A stretch of DNA of 64,000 nucleotides. Origin: Chitinophagaceae bacterium (GTDB lineage Bacteria; Bacteroidota; Bacteroidia; Chitinophagales; Chitinophagaceae). Below are positions 10,432-18,862 of the stretch, in pieces (the first letter of the stretch is position 1; the number at the start of each line of letters is the position of its first letter). The notes beneath the pieces are model-generated. The model did not search any database. It saw only the letters and a program-made list of their open reading frames with translations, and was not told the DNA's origin. The stretch is taken from the NCBI GenBank assembly GCA_016722465.1, contig JADKJC010000002.1:386501-450500 (forward strand), given 5' to 3'. The position numbers and the translations under genes are program-made.

Positions 10432-11902
10432 TATTGATTCCATCACTGTACGGATGTATAACACCGGCTCGGTAGGCGATTGCCTTTTACTGCTGTTCAA
10501 AAAAAATAACGTGGTAACTTTTACTACCCTTATTGATTGTGGCGGCTTTAATACAAATACCCAATCCATTACTGCCTGTGCAAATGATATCAGGCAAACA
10601 ATCGGTGCAGGAAACCCTATCGATCTTGTGATTGTAACACATGAACATCTTGACCATGTTTCCGGTTTCAACCAGGCAAAGGCGGTGTATGACAGTATCC
10701 CGTTTAACCAGGTGTGGATGGCGTGGACAGAGAACCCAACAGACCCCATTGCAAAAAAATTAAAAAAGACACTCGGTAAAAAATTACAGGCGTTAATTGC
10801 CACATTAACGGAGCAGCATAAAAAAGTTGGCGCCAGGCTTAAGAGCAGCACCAATACACCCGGGCTGAACAAGCGGTTGAAGCATTATTCAAAAAGCTGG
10901 GGTGAGGTACTGGATGCATTGCATTTTGAAAATGGCAGGTCACTGCAAAAAAACCTTGCTGCAGGGCTCACTGTCTCCAATGCCATGGTATGCGTAAAAG
11001 GAAAATCAATAAAAAAATCAAAAGAAGAAATGTTTCGCAAGCCCGGGGAAGTGATCCGGGATATTAAAGGAGCAGAAGGAATAAAATTCCACATACTCGG
11101 CCCGCCTTACGATGAAGATTTGAGCGGCATCAAAAATAAAATGCAGGAAGATGAAATGTATTCGCTACAAAAGCACGCAGCTTTTGCCAGTAGCCAGACA
11201 TTCTTAAATGCAGTGGGAGCAGGTTCATCCACACCTGCATTTTCAAAGTCACCCTTTAGTGAAAAATACAAGATGGATGCTCCCGAAGAAAAAGATTTTT
11301 TTAAAAAATATCATTCAAAAGATATGGCGTGGCGGCAGATTGAAGAGGACTGGCTGGAAACTTCAGAACAGCTTGCCATTGCGATCAACACTTACACCAA
11401 TAATACCAGCCTGGCGATGGCCATTGAGTTTGAAGGTAGCGGTAAAGTAATGTTGTTTCCTGCGGACGCACAATCCGGCAACTGGATATCCTGGCACAAT
11501 GAATCGGTGACCAGTGCGCTGAAAAGGAATGGTGGTAAGCCCGCTAATGAATTACTGGATAAAACAGTGTTTTATAAAGTGGGGCATCATGGCAGTCACA
11601 ATGGAACGGCCAGTAAAAGCGGCCTTGACAAAATGGGGAACAGCAGGCAGTTGGTGGCCATGATGCCGCTGGTGCAGGACAAAGTACCCAGCCAGTGGGG
11701 TGGCAGCAAAAACTTCCCCGCCAAAGCATTGTATACTGAGCTGATCAAAAAAACGAATGGTGCAATCTTAAGAACGGATGAAGGGCTGATAAAAGATCCA
11801 AGAGCGAAAGAGCTCAGAGAAAAGAACCTTTCAGCACTGATGCAAAAGAAATTGAAAGCAGCCAGCAAGCCATTGTATCAGGAGTGGACGGTAGAAGGTT
11901 GA
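10424..11902 (+). CDS. MBL-fold metallohydrolase (ComEC-like)
   Basis: A 492-residue protein starting MANIDSITVRMYNTGSVGDC. ATG 10424 is chosen over the in-frame 10391 because it opens the first MBL strand and overlaps the peptidase stop by 8 bases. The metal motif THEHLDHVSGF is at about residue 72, a later ligand segment LFPADAQSGNW at about 345, and GHHGSHNGT at about 387, as in ComEC/Rec2-type MBL domains. Family members hydrolyse phosphodiester or other ester bonds with two metal ions. A long Lys-rich insert at about residues 105-300 separates the metal motifs. It has no signal peptide or membrane segment. Coupling to the peptidase suggests a joint role, unknown. Confidence 0.87.
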   Translation: MANIDSITVRMYNTGSVGDCLLLLFKKNNVVTFTTLIDCGGFNTNTQSITACANDIRQTIGAGNPIDLVIVTHEHLDHVSGFNQAKAVYDSIPFNQVWMAWTENPTDPIAKKLKKTLGKKLQALIATLTEQHKKVGARLKSSTNTPGLNKRLKHYSKSWGEVLDALHFENGRSLQKNLAAGLTVSNAMVCVKGKSIKKSKEEMFRKPGEVIRDIKGAEGIKFHILGPPYDEDLSGIKNKMQEDEMYSLQKHAAFASSQTFLNAVGAGSSTPAFSKSPFSEKYKMDAPEEKDFFKKYHSKDMAWRQIEEDWLETSEQLAIAINTYTNNTSLAMAIEFEGSGKVMLFPADAQSGNWISWHNESVTSALKRNGGKPANELLDKTVFYKVGHHGSHNGTASKSGLDKMGNSRQLVAMMPLVQDKVPSQWGGSKNFPAKALYTELIKKTNGAILRTDEGLIKDPRAKELREKNLSALMQKKLKAASKPLYQEWTVEG

Positions 11903-11941
11903 TAGCTTCGCCCCGGTGGCACACGAAATGGAACAGGAAGC

Positions 11942-12025
11942 ATGATTCGTATGCGAACCATGGCGAAGGAAGAAAGTTTTGTTCAGGTACTTACGGCAGG
12001 CAATATTGCGTTGTTGTTTAGTTAA
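11942..12025 (+). pseudogene. Relic of a SNF2 helicase C-terminus
   Basis: The plus frame reads KEESFVQVLTAGNIALLFS and stops. The end of the helicase at 6425 reads EEESFVKGLTEGDIEFLFS and stops. Fourteen of these 19 positions are identical, and the DNA is alike around GAAGAAAGTTTTGT and TTGTTTAGTTAA. Upstream of 11950 the likeness fades. This is best read as the last remnant of a second SNF2 gene or of a partial duplication. Confidence 0.6.
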
Positions 12026-12048
12026 ATAATACCTGGAATAATTGCAGG

Positions 12049-12080
12049 CAACCGAAGTTTTGAAAACTTCGGTTGTTTTA
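12049..12080. terminator. Near-perfect palindrome, possible terminator or REP-like element
   Basis: CAACCGAAGTTTT (12049-12061) and AAAACTTCGGTTG (12063-12075) are exact reverse complements around one G, followed by TTTTA. It could terminate transcription from the MBL gene. It shares the CCGAAGTTT core with the repeat at 3443-3508. The rest of the spacer to 12311 shows no gene. Confidence 0.55.
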
Positions 12081-12311
12081 TATGGAATGAGCCGCTGTAT
12101 TTCATGGCATCTGCGTTGTGAACCTGTTCTGTCATTCTTTCATTTAGTAAAAAGAAAGAATGCTCTCACTTGTACCAACTACCATTGGGCAACTTTCTAT
12201 CAAAGCGTAAATTATTAAGCTGATCACAGGCTTTTTTGTCAGGCTGCTGTATATTAGCATCAACATAATTACAGGCAACAATTCTGCAGTAGCGGCATTA
12301 ACTCTAAAAAA

Positions 12312-12806
12312 ATGAATCACTCTATCAAAGAAAGTACCTGGAAACAATTTGGTGCCGGCATCGACATGCTTGAAAATGCGATCATGGCCTGTCCATCTGA
12401 ACATTGGAACACAGATAAAAAATTCTGGCACAGCGCCTATCATTGCCTGTTCTTCCTTGATTATTATTTAACTATGGAACCGGCAGGATTTTGGCCACCT
12501 CCGCCATTCACGTTATCAGAATTTGAAGATGCCATGCCGGAAAGGGTGTATACCAAAGAGGAGCTCATTACCTATCTGCAATTTAACCGTAACAAATGCC
12601 ATCAATTGATTACAGGTTTAACAGAAGAAAAACTCAGTGACCGATGGATCAACGAATCAGGCACGATGAATTATTCTGTATTTGAAATATTGCTTTATAA
12701 CATGCGGCATGTTCAACATCATGCAGCACAATTAAATTTACTGTTGCGGCAAACCATTCATGATGCGCCGGGTTGGATTTTTCAAACCAACAACGGTTTA
12801 ATATGA
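12312..12806 (+). CDS. DinB-family putative metal-dependent protein
   Basis: A 164-residue protein resembling the DinB/YfiT superfamily of four-helix bundles. Candidate metal-binding His occur in FWHSAYHCLFFLDYYL (about residue 43) and in NMRHVQHHAAQLNLLLR (about residue 138), the usual spacing for this fold. Members bind zinc or nickel and include thiol transferases, but most are uncharacterised. Its stop overlaps the start of the GNAT gene by ATGA, so the two genes form a coupled pair. Confidence 0.8.
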   Translation: MNHSIKESTWKQFGAGIDMLENAIMACPSEHWNTDKKFWHSAYHCLFFLDYYLTMEPAGFWPPPPFTLSEFEDAMPERVYTKEELITYLQFNRNKCHQLITGLTEEKLSDRWINESGTMNYSVFEILLYNMRHVQHHAAQLNLLLRQTIHDAPGWIFQTNNGLI

Positions 12807-13318
12807 CCACTATTACCAGAGCAGAAGGAAAAGATGCTGTCTTGCTTTTCTCCATTGCAGCCAGCAGTTTTATCGAATCGCATGGAAGCAGTGCACCGGT
12901 AGCAGACATCGACCACTATGTTGCGGAAAAGTACAGCGGAGATATTCTAAGAGGAGCATTAAAAGATGCTAACAACAATTATCACATCATTTATTACAAC
13001 GGCATACCTGCAGGCTATTCCAATATTATTTTCAATCAGCCGTATGAAGGCAGCCCTGTTCAATCTATTGCAAAACTGGACCGGATTTACCTGTTAAAAG
13101 GATTTTACAATTTAAAATTAGGCCGGGAGCTTTTTGAATTCAACATGGCCCTTGCAAAACACAATCATCAAACAGCCATCTGGTTGTATGTATGGAAGGA
13201 AAACCACCGGGCAGTGAATTTTTATTCAAAGGCAGGTTTTAAAATTGTTGGCAGCCACGACTTCAAAATTTCTGAAACGCATTCAAACCCTAATCATCAA
13301 ATGCTCCTCCAATTCTAA
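12803..13318 (+). CDS. GNAT-family N-acetyltransferase
   Basis: A 171-residue acetyltransferase that moves an acetyl group from acetyl-CoA to an amine. ATG 12803 is chosen because it overlaps the DinB stop (ATGA); the upstream in-frame ATG at 12773 would add ten residues that overlap DinB coding sequence. The motif DRIYLLKGFYNLKLGRELFE (about residues 94-113) corresponds to the acetyl-CoA binding region, and KENHRAVNFYSKAGFKIVG is the typical C-terminal motif. The acceptor is unknown. Confidence 0.88.
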   Translation: MTTITRAEGKDAVLLFSIAASSFIESHGSSAPVADIDHYVAEKYSGDILRGALKDANNNYHIIYYNGIPAGYSNIIFNQPYEGSPVQSIAKLDRIYLLKGFYNLKLGRELFEFNMALAKHNHQTAIWLYVWKENHRAVNFYSKAGFKIVGSHDFKISETHSNPNHQMLLQF

Positions 13319-13654
13319 AAAACTTACACCATGATTCCCCAAATTTGAAGCATCAATACTTAAGCAGAATGGTATTTCCTGTGCAGATGGCAAAAAAGTT
13401 CCTATTGATGAATCATTGTGAAGTGGAATATCCTTCGGAGAGAAAACATTTACCCATAAGTGGCAACTATTAAAACCATTACTGTGCGCCTTAAACTTTT
13501 TTCGTAAATTGATATGCCATTGGCAGTAAGGAAGGTAAACCATTGGTACAAACGATGATTTTAAAAGATGCCCGGCACAGGAACTTGCATTTGTAAAACA
13601 ATCTCTCTATTTTGATACCGATTAATTTATTTTTCTAACCCAAACTCAACACTT
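13319..13654. other. Spacer, possibly with decayed coding sequence
   Basis: No intact gene is seen in these 336 bases. One plus frame (about 13346-13500) reads SILKQNGISCADGKKVPIDE, then a stop, then GISFGEKTFTHKWQLLKPL, which looks protein-like, but I cannot name it. The promoter of the TIR gene should lie here; no clear TAnnTTTG box with good spacing was found. Confidence 0.3.
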
Positions 13655-14464
13655 ATGGCGAGTATTCCCGGAACAATTTTCATCAACTACCGCAAAGACG
13701 ACAGCAGTTGGAATGCGCTGGCGCTGTACAATGAATTGCAAAAGTATTTTACCAAAGAGCAGATTTTTAAAGACTTTAATACCATACTGCCCGGAGATGA
13801 TTTTGTGGTAAGTATAGACAATGCCCTGCGTAAATGCGATGTACTGATTGTTGTGGTAGGAAAAAACTGGTTGCAGATAAAAGATGTAGCCGGCAAACGC
13901 CGTTTAGACGATGCCGATGATTTTGTACGCCTGGAAATTGCTACAGCTCTTGCACGTGGCATACAGGTAATCCCTGTTTTGTTTGATGATGTACCAATGC
14001 CCAGGCCGGATGAATTGCCGGACGACATGAAAGCCCTGTGCAGAAGGCAATTTATAGAAATTGACAGCAAACGTTTTGACGATGATGTAAGAAACCTGGC
14101 AGAAGCAATAAAAAAGGTATTGCCTGATGGGGTAATAAGGGTAACGCCGGGGCAACGGGAAACAGCCCATTCATCCCAACCATACAATGCAGGTGCCGGC
14201 ACCGGAAGCAATCCGCCTCCAATGCAAAAACCAGACAACAACCTGGTGTGGGCAATATTGAGTACAATACTGTGTTGCCTTCCACTTGGCATTGTTGCCA
14301 TCATTTCTGCTACCAAAGTGGATAACTTATGGAACAGTGGCCAGCATAGCGAAGCAGTAAGAGAAGCAAAAAAAGCAAAGGACTGGGCAATTTATTCGGC
14401 CATTGCCGGAGTGGTTGTGATCATTCTTTATTTCATCATTGCCGTTGGCTCCGGTAGTTACTGA
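13655..14464 (+). CDS. TIR domain fused to a CD225/dispanin membrane domain
   Basis: A 269-residue protein. Residues 1-150 form a bacterial TIR domain: box 1 IFINYRKDDSSW (8-19) and the segment FVRLEIATALARGIQVIPV, whose Glu94 sits where TIR NADases have their catalytic Glu. A Pro/Asn-rich linker follows. From about residue 193 comes a CD225/dispanin domain: LVWAILSTILCCLPLGIVAI, then the re-entrant-type loop with KVDNLWNSGQHSEAV and a transmembrane helix to the end. The product should sit on the inner membrane with TIR in the cytoplasm, and could cleave NAD+ when triggered. The DUF2752 gene starts 3 bp later. An immune or stress role is inference from TIR knowledge. Confidence 0.9.
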   Translation: MASIPGTIFINYRKDDSSWNALALYNELQKYFTKEQIFKDFNTILPGDDFVVSIDNALRKCDVLIVVVGKNWLQIKDVAGKRRLDDADDFVRLEIATALARGIQVIPVLFDDVPMPRPDELPDDMKALCRRQFIEIDSKRFDDDVRNLAEAIKKVLPDGVIRVTPGQRETAHSSQPYNAGAGTGSNPPPMQKPDNNLVWAILSTILCCLPLGIVAIISATKVDNLWNSGQHSEAVREAKKAKDWAIYSAIAGVVVIILYFIIAVGSGSY

Positions 14465-14467
14465 TTA

Positions 14468-14857
14468 ATGAAACATACAATCATTTTTGTTTTGTTGATT
14501 GCTGCTACTACCACTACAGCAGTGTTTATTTATATGTACCCACCCACTAACAATTCTTATTATCCGCCCTGCATTTTAAAAAAAATAACCGGTTTTGATT
14601 GTGCAGGCTGTGGCAGTGCAAGGGCTTGTTATCAGCTGCTGCATGGCAATGCAGGCCAGGCCGCCAATCACAATGTGCTGTTGCTTTTATTTTTACCAGT
14701 GATGGCAATCGGTTTGCTGCATTTTTTTACCGGCAAAATGAAGGCCGCCTGGCAACGCTTAAATAAACCAATGATCGTTTTATGCCTGGTTGTTTTTTTC
14801 TGGATCATTCGGAACATACCCTTCTTTCCCTTTGAATGGCTGCATTCGGATAAATGA
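14468..14857 (+). CDS. DUF2752 membrane protein
   Basis: A 129-residue protein with an N-terminal hydrophobic helix (about 4-20), the DUF2752 signature CILKKITGFDCAGCGSARA (about 36-54), and two further hydrophobic helices (about 66-84 and 97-112). The Cys pattern C..CxxCGxxRA is typical of the family, whose function is unknown. It starts 3 bp after the TIR-CD225 gene, so they share a transcript. DUF2752 genes are often found beside CD225/TM2-type membrane proteins, which supports a physical partnership. Confidence 0.85.
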   Translation: MKHTIIFVLLIAATTTTAVFIYMYPPTNNSYYPPCILKKITGFDCAGCGSARACYQLLHGNAGQAANHNVLLLLFLPVMAIGLLHFFTGKMKAAWQRLNKPMIVLCLVVFFWIIRNIPFFPFEWLHSDK

Positions 14858-14987
14858 TTTTCCCATTTTTCAGTACCAATTATCTTCCATCCTCCCTTAT
14901 AAATTATAATAGGTTCCGAATGGCATTTAAAACCGGCAAGCCTCCAGTAACAGGGCGATACTATCATAAAATATAAATGCCAGCAAC

Positions 14988-15024
14988 AAAAAAAATCTGC
15001 AGGCTTTAATTGCAGATTTTTTTT
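14988..15024. terminator. Bidirectional terminator between DUF2752 and sucA
   Basis: A perfect stem AAAAAAAATCTGCA/TGCAGATTTTTTTT with a 9-nt loop. It ends the TIR/DUF2752 transcript on the plus strand and the sucA transcript on the minus strand. A second small stem, TTTTCAGCAA/TTGCTGAAAA (15021-15045), follows. Confidence 0.85.
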
Positions 15025-15064
15025 CAGCAAATGAATTGCTGAAAATGTTGAATGAGATTACAGA

Positions 15065-17818
15065 TCATATTTCAAATGCCGTCTCTACCAATGCCGCCTG
15101 TTCCTTCACGTGCACTTTATTATACCCGGTGGCAGTGGAAGCACTGGCAACACGGCTGGTGATAAAGAAATTGATATTTTTTAAGTTCATCCGCATAAAA
15201 GTAGCAGCCCCCATGTTCATCGGTTCCTCCTGCACCCAATGCCAGATGGCTTTGCTGTACTTATTGTACAATACATCCAGTTGCTGTTGTGGTAGCGGAT
15301 ATACCTGTTCCAGCCTGATAACCGCAACATCTTTACGGTTTTCCTTCTGTTGTTTTTCTGCCAGGTCAAAATATACTTTACCGGAGCAGAACAATACTTT
15401 TTTTACTTCAGCAGCATCAGTAACAAAACCATCATCGATTACTTCTTTAAAACCACCGGTAGTGAATTCACTTTCATGACTGTAACTTCCAACATGCCGC
15501 AGATTTGCTTTAGGCGAAAAATTGATCAATGGTTTTCTAAATGACCATGCCAGTTGCCTCCGCAATGCATGAAATAAATTAGCCGATGTGGTGATATTGG
15601 TAATCACCATATTCAGTTCAGCGCACATTTGTAAAAAACGTTCCATCCTGGCGCTGCTGTGTTCGGGGCCCTGGCCTTCGTAACCATGCGGCAGCAACAT
15701 TACCATGCCATTCATCCTGTTCCATTTTTGTTCACCGGCTGCAATGAACTGATCGATCATGGTTTGAGCACCATTGCAAAAATCACCAAACTGTGCTTCC
15801 CACAATACGAGTGCATTGGGGTTGGCCAGTGCATAACCATATTCAAAACCCAGCACACCATATTCACTCAGCAAAGAATTATAAATTCTGAAATGCCCGG
15901 TAGCACCTTCAATATTTCTTAAACGGCTGTAAGACTTGTTGGTCACTTCATCCTGCAGCACCGCATGGCGGTGAGAGAAAGTACCACGCCGCACATCCTG
16001 TCCGCTCATGCGAACATCTTTTCCATTCAATAACAAACTGCCATAAGCCATCAGTTCACCCGTTGCCCAATCCACTTTCTTTTCCGCATTGTACAGTTTT
16101 ATTTTATCCTGTATGATCTTCTCTACCTTTTTCAATGGTTTGAAATCAATCGGCCAGCGCATGATAGATTGAAATATTTTTTCAAAATCTGTACTGCTGA
16201 TAGCTGTTGAAGGAGAGCTTTTAAAATCTTCATCCGTTGCTTTTCTTAAACTCTTCCAGGCCAGCTCCGGTGCCTGGTAATGATAAGGCAAGGGGTTCTG
16301 TTTTATTTCGTCCAAACGCTCCTGTAAGTCCGTCCAGAATTTCTTTTCCATTTCCCTGGCCAACTCCTGTGCATCCGGTTCCCCGTTATTCAATAAGAAC
16401 TTTGTGTATACTTCCCTTGGATTGGGGTGCTTATCTATAAGTGCATACAATTGCGGCTGTGTGAATTTAGGGTCATCACCCTCGTTATGTCCGTGCTTGC
16501 GGTAACAAACCATATCGATAAATACATCGCAGTTAAATTCCTGTCGGTAACGGGTAGCAATCTCCACACATTTCACCACCGCTTCTGCGTCATCCCCATT
16601 TACATGCAGCACGGGCGCCTGCACCATGGCTGCCAGGGAAGTACAATAATCAGCACTTCTTGCATCATCAAAGTCGGTAGTAAAGCCAATCTGGTTATTG
16701 ATTACAAAATGAATGGTGCCACCAGTGTAATAACCTTTAAGGTAACTCATCTGCAATACTTCGTACACAATACCCTGGCCAGCAACAGAGGCATCTCCAT
16801 GAATAAGTATCGGTAATATTTTATCGTAATCACTATTATATAATACATCTGCTTTCGCCCTGCTGAAACCAACCACTACCGGATCAACTGCTTCCAAATG
16901 CGAAGGATTCGGCATCAGTTTCAGGTGAATCGTCTTGCCTTCGGGAGTTTGCAGTTCACTACCATAACCCATGTGGTATTTTACATCACCGCTGCCCATA
17001 GTCTGATCCAGCTTAGCAGTGCCCTCAAACTCACTAAAGATCTGCTCATAGGTTTTACCCATGATATTGGCCAGTACATTCAGTCTTCCCCTGTGTGCCA
17101 TACCGATCACCACTTCATTCACCCCTTCATTGGCAGAAAGGTTAATGATGGCATCCAGTGCGGCAATAGTCGTCTCCCCTCCTTCCAGTGAAAACCTTTT
17201 CTGGCCCACATACTTGGTATGGAGGAACTTTTCAAACATTACACCCTGGTTCAATTTTTCCAGGATGCGTTTTCTTTTTTCCAGCGGTAATGGTTTTTGA
17301 AAATCCTTTTCCATAGCGCTGGTAAGAAAATCTATCTTCTTCTGATCGCTGATGTATTTGAATTCGATACCCACATGATTGGCGTAACATTTTTCCAGGT
17401 GTGCCTGTATATTCCGGAGGGTGGTGGTGCCCAGCCCGATCAGGTTGCCTGCATGGTAGGTAGCATCAAGGTCTGCTGCAGAAAGGCCATAAAATTCCAG
17501 TTCAATATTGGCGCCGCGGTCTTTCCTTTTACGGATGGGATTGGTTTTGGCAAGTAAATGCCCTTTGTTACGGTAGCCAAGTATCATGCGGTAAGCACGG
17601 ATCTCTTTCATCCAGTCGATATCGGCTACCGGCCTAGCGTTGTTAGCCGGGGCGGCTTTCACCACACTGCCACCACTGGCATTGGCCACGGCAAAATCAA
17701 ATCCATCGAAAAATTTTCGCATTTCTGCATCAACACTTTCAGGGTTCTTTACATAGTCCTGGTACAGGCTTTCGATGTAGGCAGGACTGGAATTGGTGAT
17801 GTACTGGAAATCCTTCAT
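15065..17818 (-). CDS. sucA: 2-oxoglutarate dehydrogenase E1 component
   Basis: This thiamine-diphosphate enzyme decarboxylates 2-oxoglutarate in the TCA cycle and passes the succinyl group to E2 lipoate. The 917 residues are the usual length. ATG 17818 (MKDFQYITNSSPAYIESLYQ) is chosen over 17854 because the family N-terminus starts there. Visible motifs include MAHRGRLNVLANIMGK at about residue 245, HGDASVAGQGIVYEVLQMSY at about 343 (thiamine-diphosphate region), HNEGDDPKFTQPQLYALI at about 450, and LLPHGYEGQGPEHSSAR at about 710. The E2 gene is not adjacent; a candidate is at 44041. A TAnnTTTG promoter lies upstream. Confidence 0.96.
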   Translation of the reverse strand: MKDFQYITNSSPAYIESLYQDYVKNPESVDAEMRKFFDGFDFAVANASGGSVVKAAPANNARPVADIDWMKEIRAYRMILGYRNKGHLLAKTNPIRKRKDRGANIELEFYGLSAADLDATYHAGNLIGLGTTTLRNIQAHLEKCYANHVGIEFKYISDQKKIDFLTSAMEKDFQKPLPLEKRKRILEKLNQGVMFEKFLHTKYVGQKRFSLEGGETTIAALDAIINLSANEGVNEVVIGMAHRGRLNVLANIMGKTYEQIFSEFEGTAKLDQTMGSGDVKYHMGYGSELQTPEGKTIHLKLMPNPSHLEAVDPVVVGFSRAKADVLYNSDYDKILPILIHGDASVAGQGIVYEVLQMSYLKGYYTGGTIHFVINNQIGFTTDFDDARSADYCTSLAAMVQAPVLHVNGDDAEAVVKCVEIATRYRQEFNCDVFIDMVCYRKHGHNEGDDPKFTQPQLYALIDKHPNPREVYTKFLLNNGEPDAQELAREMEKKFWTDLQERLDEIKQNPLPYHYQAPELAWKSLRKATDEDFKSSPSTAISSTDFEKIFQSIMRWPIDFKPLKKVEKIIQDKIKLYNAEKKVDWATGELMAYGSLLLNGKDVRMSGQDVRRGTFSHRHAVLQDEVTNKSYSRLRNIEGATGHFRIYNSLLSEYGVLGFEYGYALANPNALVLWEAQFGDFCNGAQTMIDQFIAAGEQKWNRMNGMVMLLPHGYEGQGPEHSSARMERFLQMCAELNMVITNITTSANLFHALRRQLAWSFRKPLINFSPKANLRHVGSYSHESEFTTGGFKEVIDDGFVTDAAEVKKVLFCSGKVYFDLAEKQQKENRKDVAVIRLEQVYPLPQQQLDVLYNKYSKAIWHWVQEEPMNMGAATFMRMNLKNINFFITSRVASASTATGYNKVHVKEQAALVETAFEI

Positions 17819-17851
17819 AATACTAAGGGAAATTATTGATTTTTGGGAGCA

Positions 17852-17886
17852 CAAAGTTAATGGATAAATACAGGCGAATGGACAAT
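17852..17886 (-). promoter_or_regulatory. Probable promoter of sucA (TAACTTTG)
   Basis: On the minus strand TAACTTTG (17852-17859) matches the Bacteroidota -7 consensus TAnnTTTG exactly. An ATTG (17883-17886), close to the -33 TTTG, lies 23 bp upstream. The leader to the chosen sucA ATG would be about 27 nt. Confidence 0.55.
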
Positions 17887-18375
17887 TTACACCTGCTTCC
17901 TGATAATATTACCAAGCCATGTTGCAACAACATTGCTTAGCAGAGCATAGCCGGCAAAATAATAAAAGCCGGGCTGCAGGGTAGCGGCGGTATTCTGCAT
18001 GGCATTGGCCCCAAGGAAAGCAGTAAAAATGCTGATGGCAAATACATCGGCCATGGCCCATTTGCTGATAATGCCGATCCATTGATACAGCAAGTATTCC
18101 CTTCTTTCTGCAATCAATATCCAGGAAAGAATGATAGATTTTGCCAGCGGCACAATAATGCCAAACAGGAAAATAAGGCTGAACGGAAAATAATTACCGG
18201 AATCCCAGAGGGAATGCAAAGCGCCTAAAATGCTTTTGTTCTCACTAAAAAGGCTCATGCGGACAATAAAGTGGGCAGACACATCCAGTTGCAGCATATC
18301 TTTTATCAAACCCAGCCCTAAAAAAACCAATGAAATGCCGTGTACGAGCAGTAATATTGTTCTTTGAACCTTCAT
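17887..18375 (-). CDS. PqiA-like paraquat-inducible membrane protein
   Basis: A 162-residue protein with four hydrophobic segments (about residues 5-25, 60-90, 108-125, 135-152). The segment LFGIIVPLAKSIILSWILI followed by ISKWAMADVFAISIFTAFLG matches the core of PqiA domains, normally 400 residues with two such halves, so this is a single-domain version. PqiA proteins work with MCE-type PqiB in envelope lipid handling; no PqiB gene is nearby. Divergent from rpsT. Confidence 0.7.
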   Translation of the reverse strand: MKVQRTILLLVHGISLVFLGLGLIKDMLQLDVSAHFIVRMSLFSENKSILGALHSLWDSGNYFPFSLIFLFGIIVPLAKSIILSWILIAERREYLLYQWIGIISKWAMADVFAISIFTAFLGANAMQNTAATLQPGFYYFAGYALLSNVVATWLGNIIRKQV

Positions 18376-18439
18376 TTAAAAGCAAAATAGCTTTTTTGAG
18401 GTAAAATTTAGGGCCATTTTGAAAAAAACCTTTGATTGT

Positions 18440-18473
18440 GTTGCTTTATTCTTATTTCATTCCCCTATCTTTG
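18440..18473 (+). promoter_or_regulatory. Probable promoter of rpsT (TATCTTTG)
   Basis: TATCTTTG (18466-18473) is an exact TAnnTTTG -7 box. A GTTG at 18440-18443, one base off TTTG, lies 22 bp upstream. The expected transcription start is a few bases later, giving a short leader to ATG 18496. Confidence 0.65.
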
Positions 18474-18495
18474 CAGCCCAAAATTAGAATTAACA

Positions 18496-18753
18496 ATGGC
18501 AAACCATTCAGCAACAAAAAAAGATGTACGTCAGAGCCGCAAGCGTAACGAACGTAACCGTTATTATGGTAAAACTACCCGTAACGCAATCCGTGATATC
18601 AGGGCGATTGACGAAAAAGGCGCAGCAGCAGAAAAACTGCCACTGGTTGCATCCATGATCGATAAATTGGCCAAGAAAGGCACTATCCATAAGAACAAAG
18701 CAGCTAACCTGAAGAGCAAACTGGCTAAGAAGGTGAATGCTTTAGCAAAGTAA
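18496..18753 (+). CDS. rpsT: 30S ribosomal protein S20
   Basis: An 85-residue basic protein, MANHSATKKDVRQSRKRN at the start and NKAANLKSKLAKKVNAL at the end, which is the S20/bS20 family. It binds 16S rRNA early in 30S assembly. The ATG at 18496 gives the family N-terminus; the open frame from 18436 includes promoter sequence and is not used. It is a single-gene unit with its own promoter and terminator. Confidence 0.97.
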   Translation: MANHSATKKDVRQSRKRNERNRYYGKTTRNAIRDIRAIDEKGAAAEKLPLVASMIDKLAKKGTIHKNKAANLKSKLAKKVNALAK

Positions 18754-18778
18754 GTTGTTACTTTCTTAAAAGTATTAT

Positions 18779-18810
18779 GACCTGTCAAAGCAGTTTGACA
18801 GGTCTTTTTG
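18779..18810 (+). terminator. rpsT terminator
   Basis: A strong stem GACCTGTCAAA/TTTGACAGGTC with a four-base loop, followed by TTTTTG, 25 bp after the rpsT stop. Confidence 0.9.
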
Positions 18811-18862
18811 TTAACGAGTCTTTCTGCAACAGCTTTTTTTCATTTTCACTTGTCACTACTAT

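Noticed and set aside
13319..13654. A gene between the GNAT and TIR genes
   Set aside because: Protein-like stretches are broken by stops and match nothing I know, so only possible decay is noted.
15036..17839. Many plus-strand frames over the sucA gene
   Set aside because: They are shadows of the long, well-conserved sucA reading frame.
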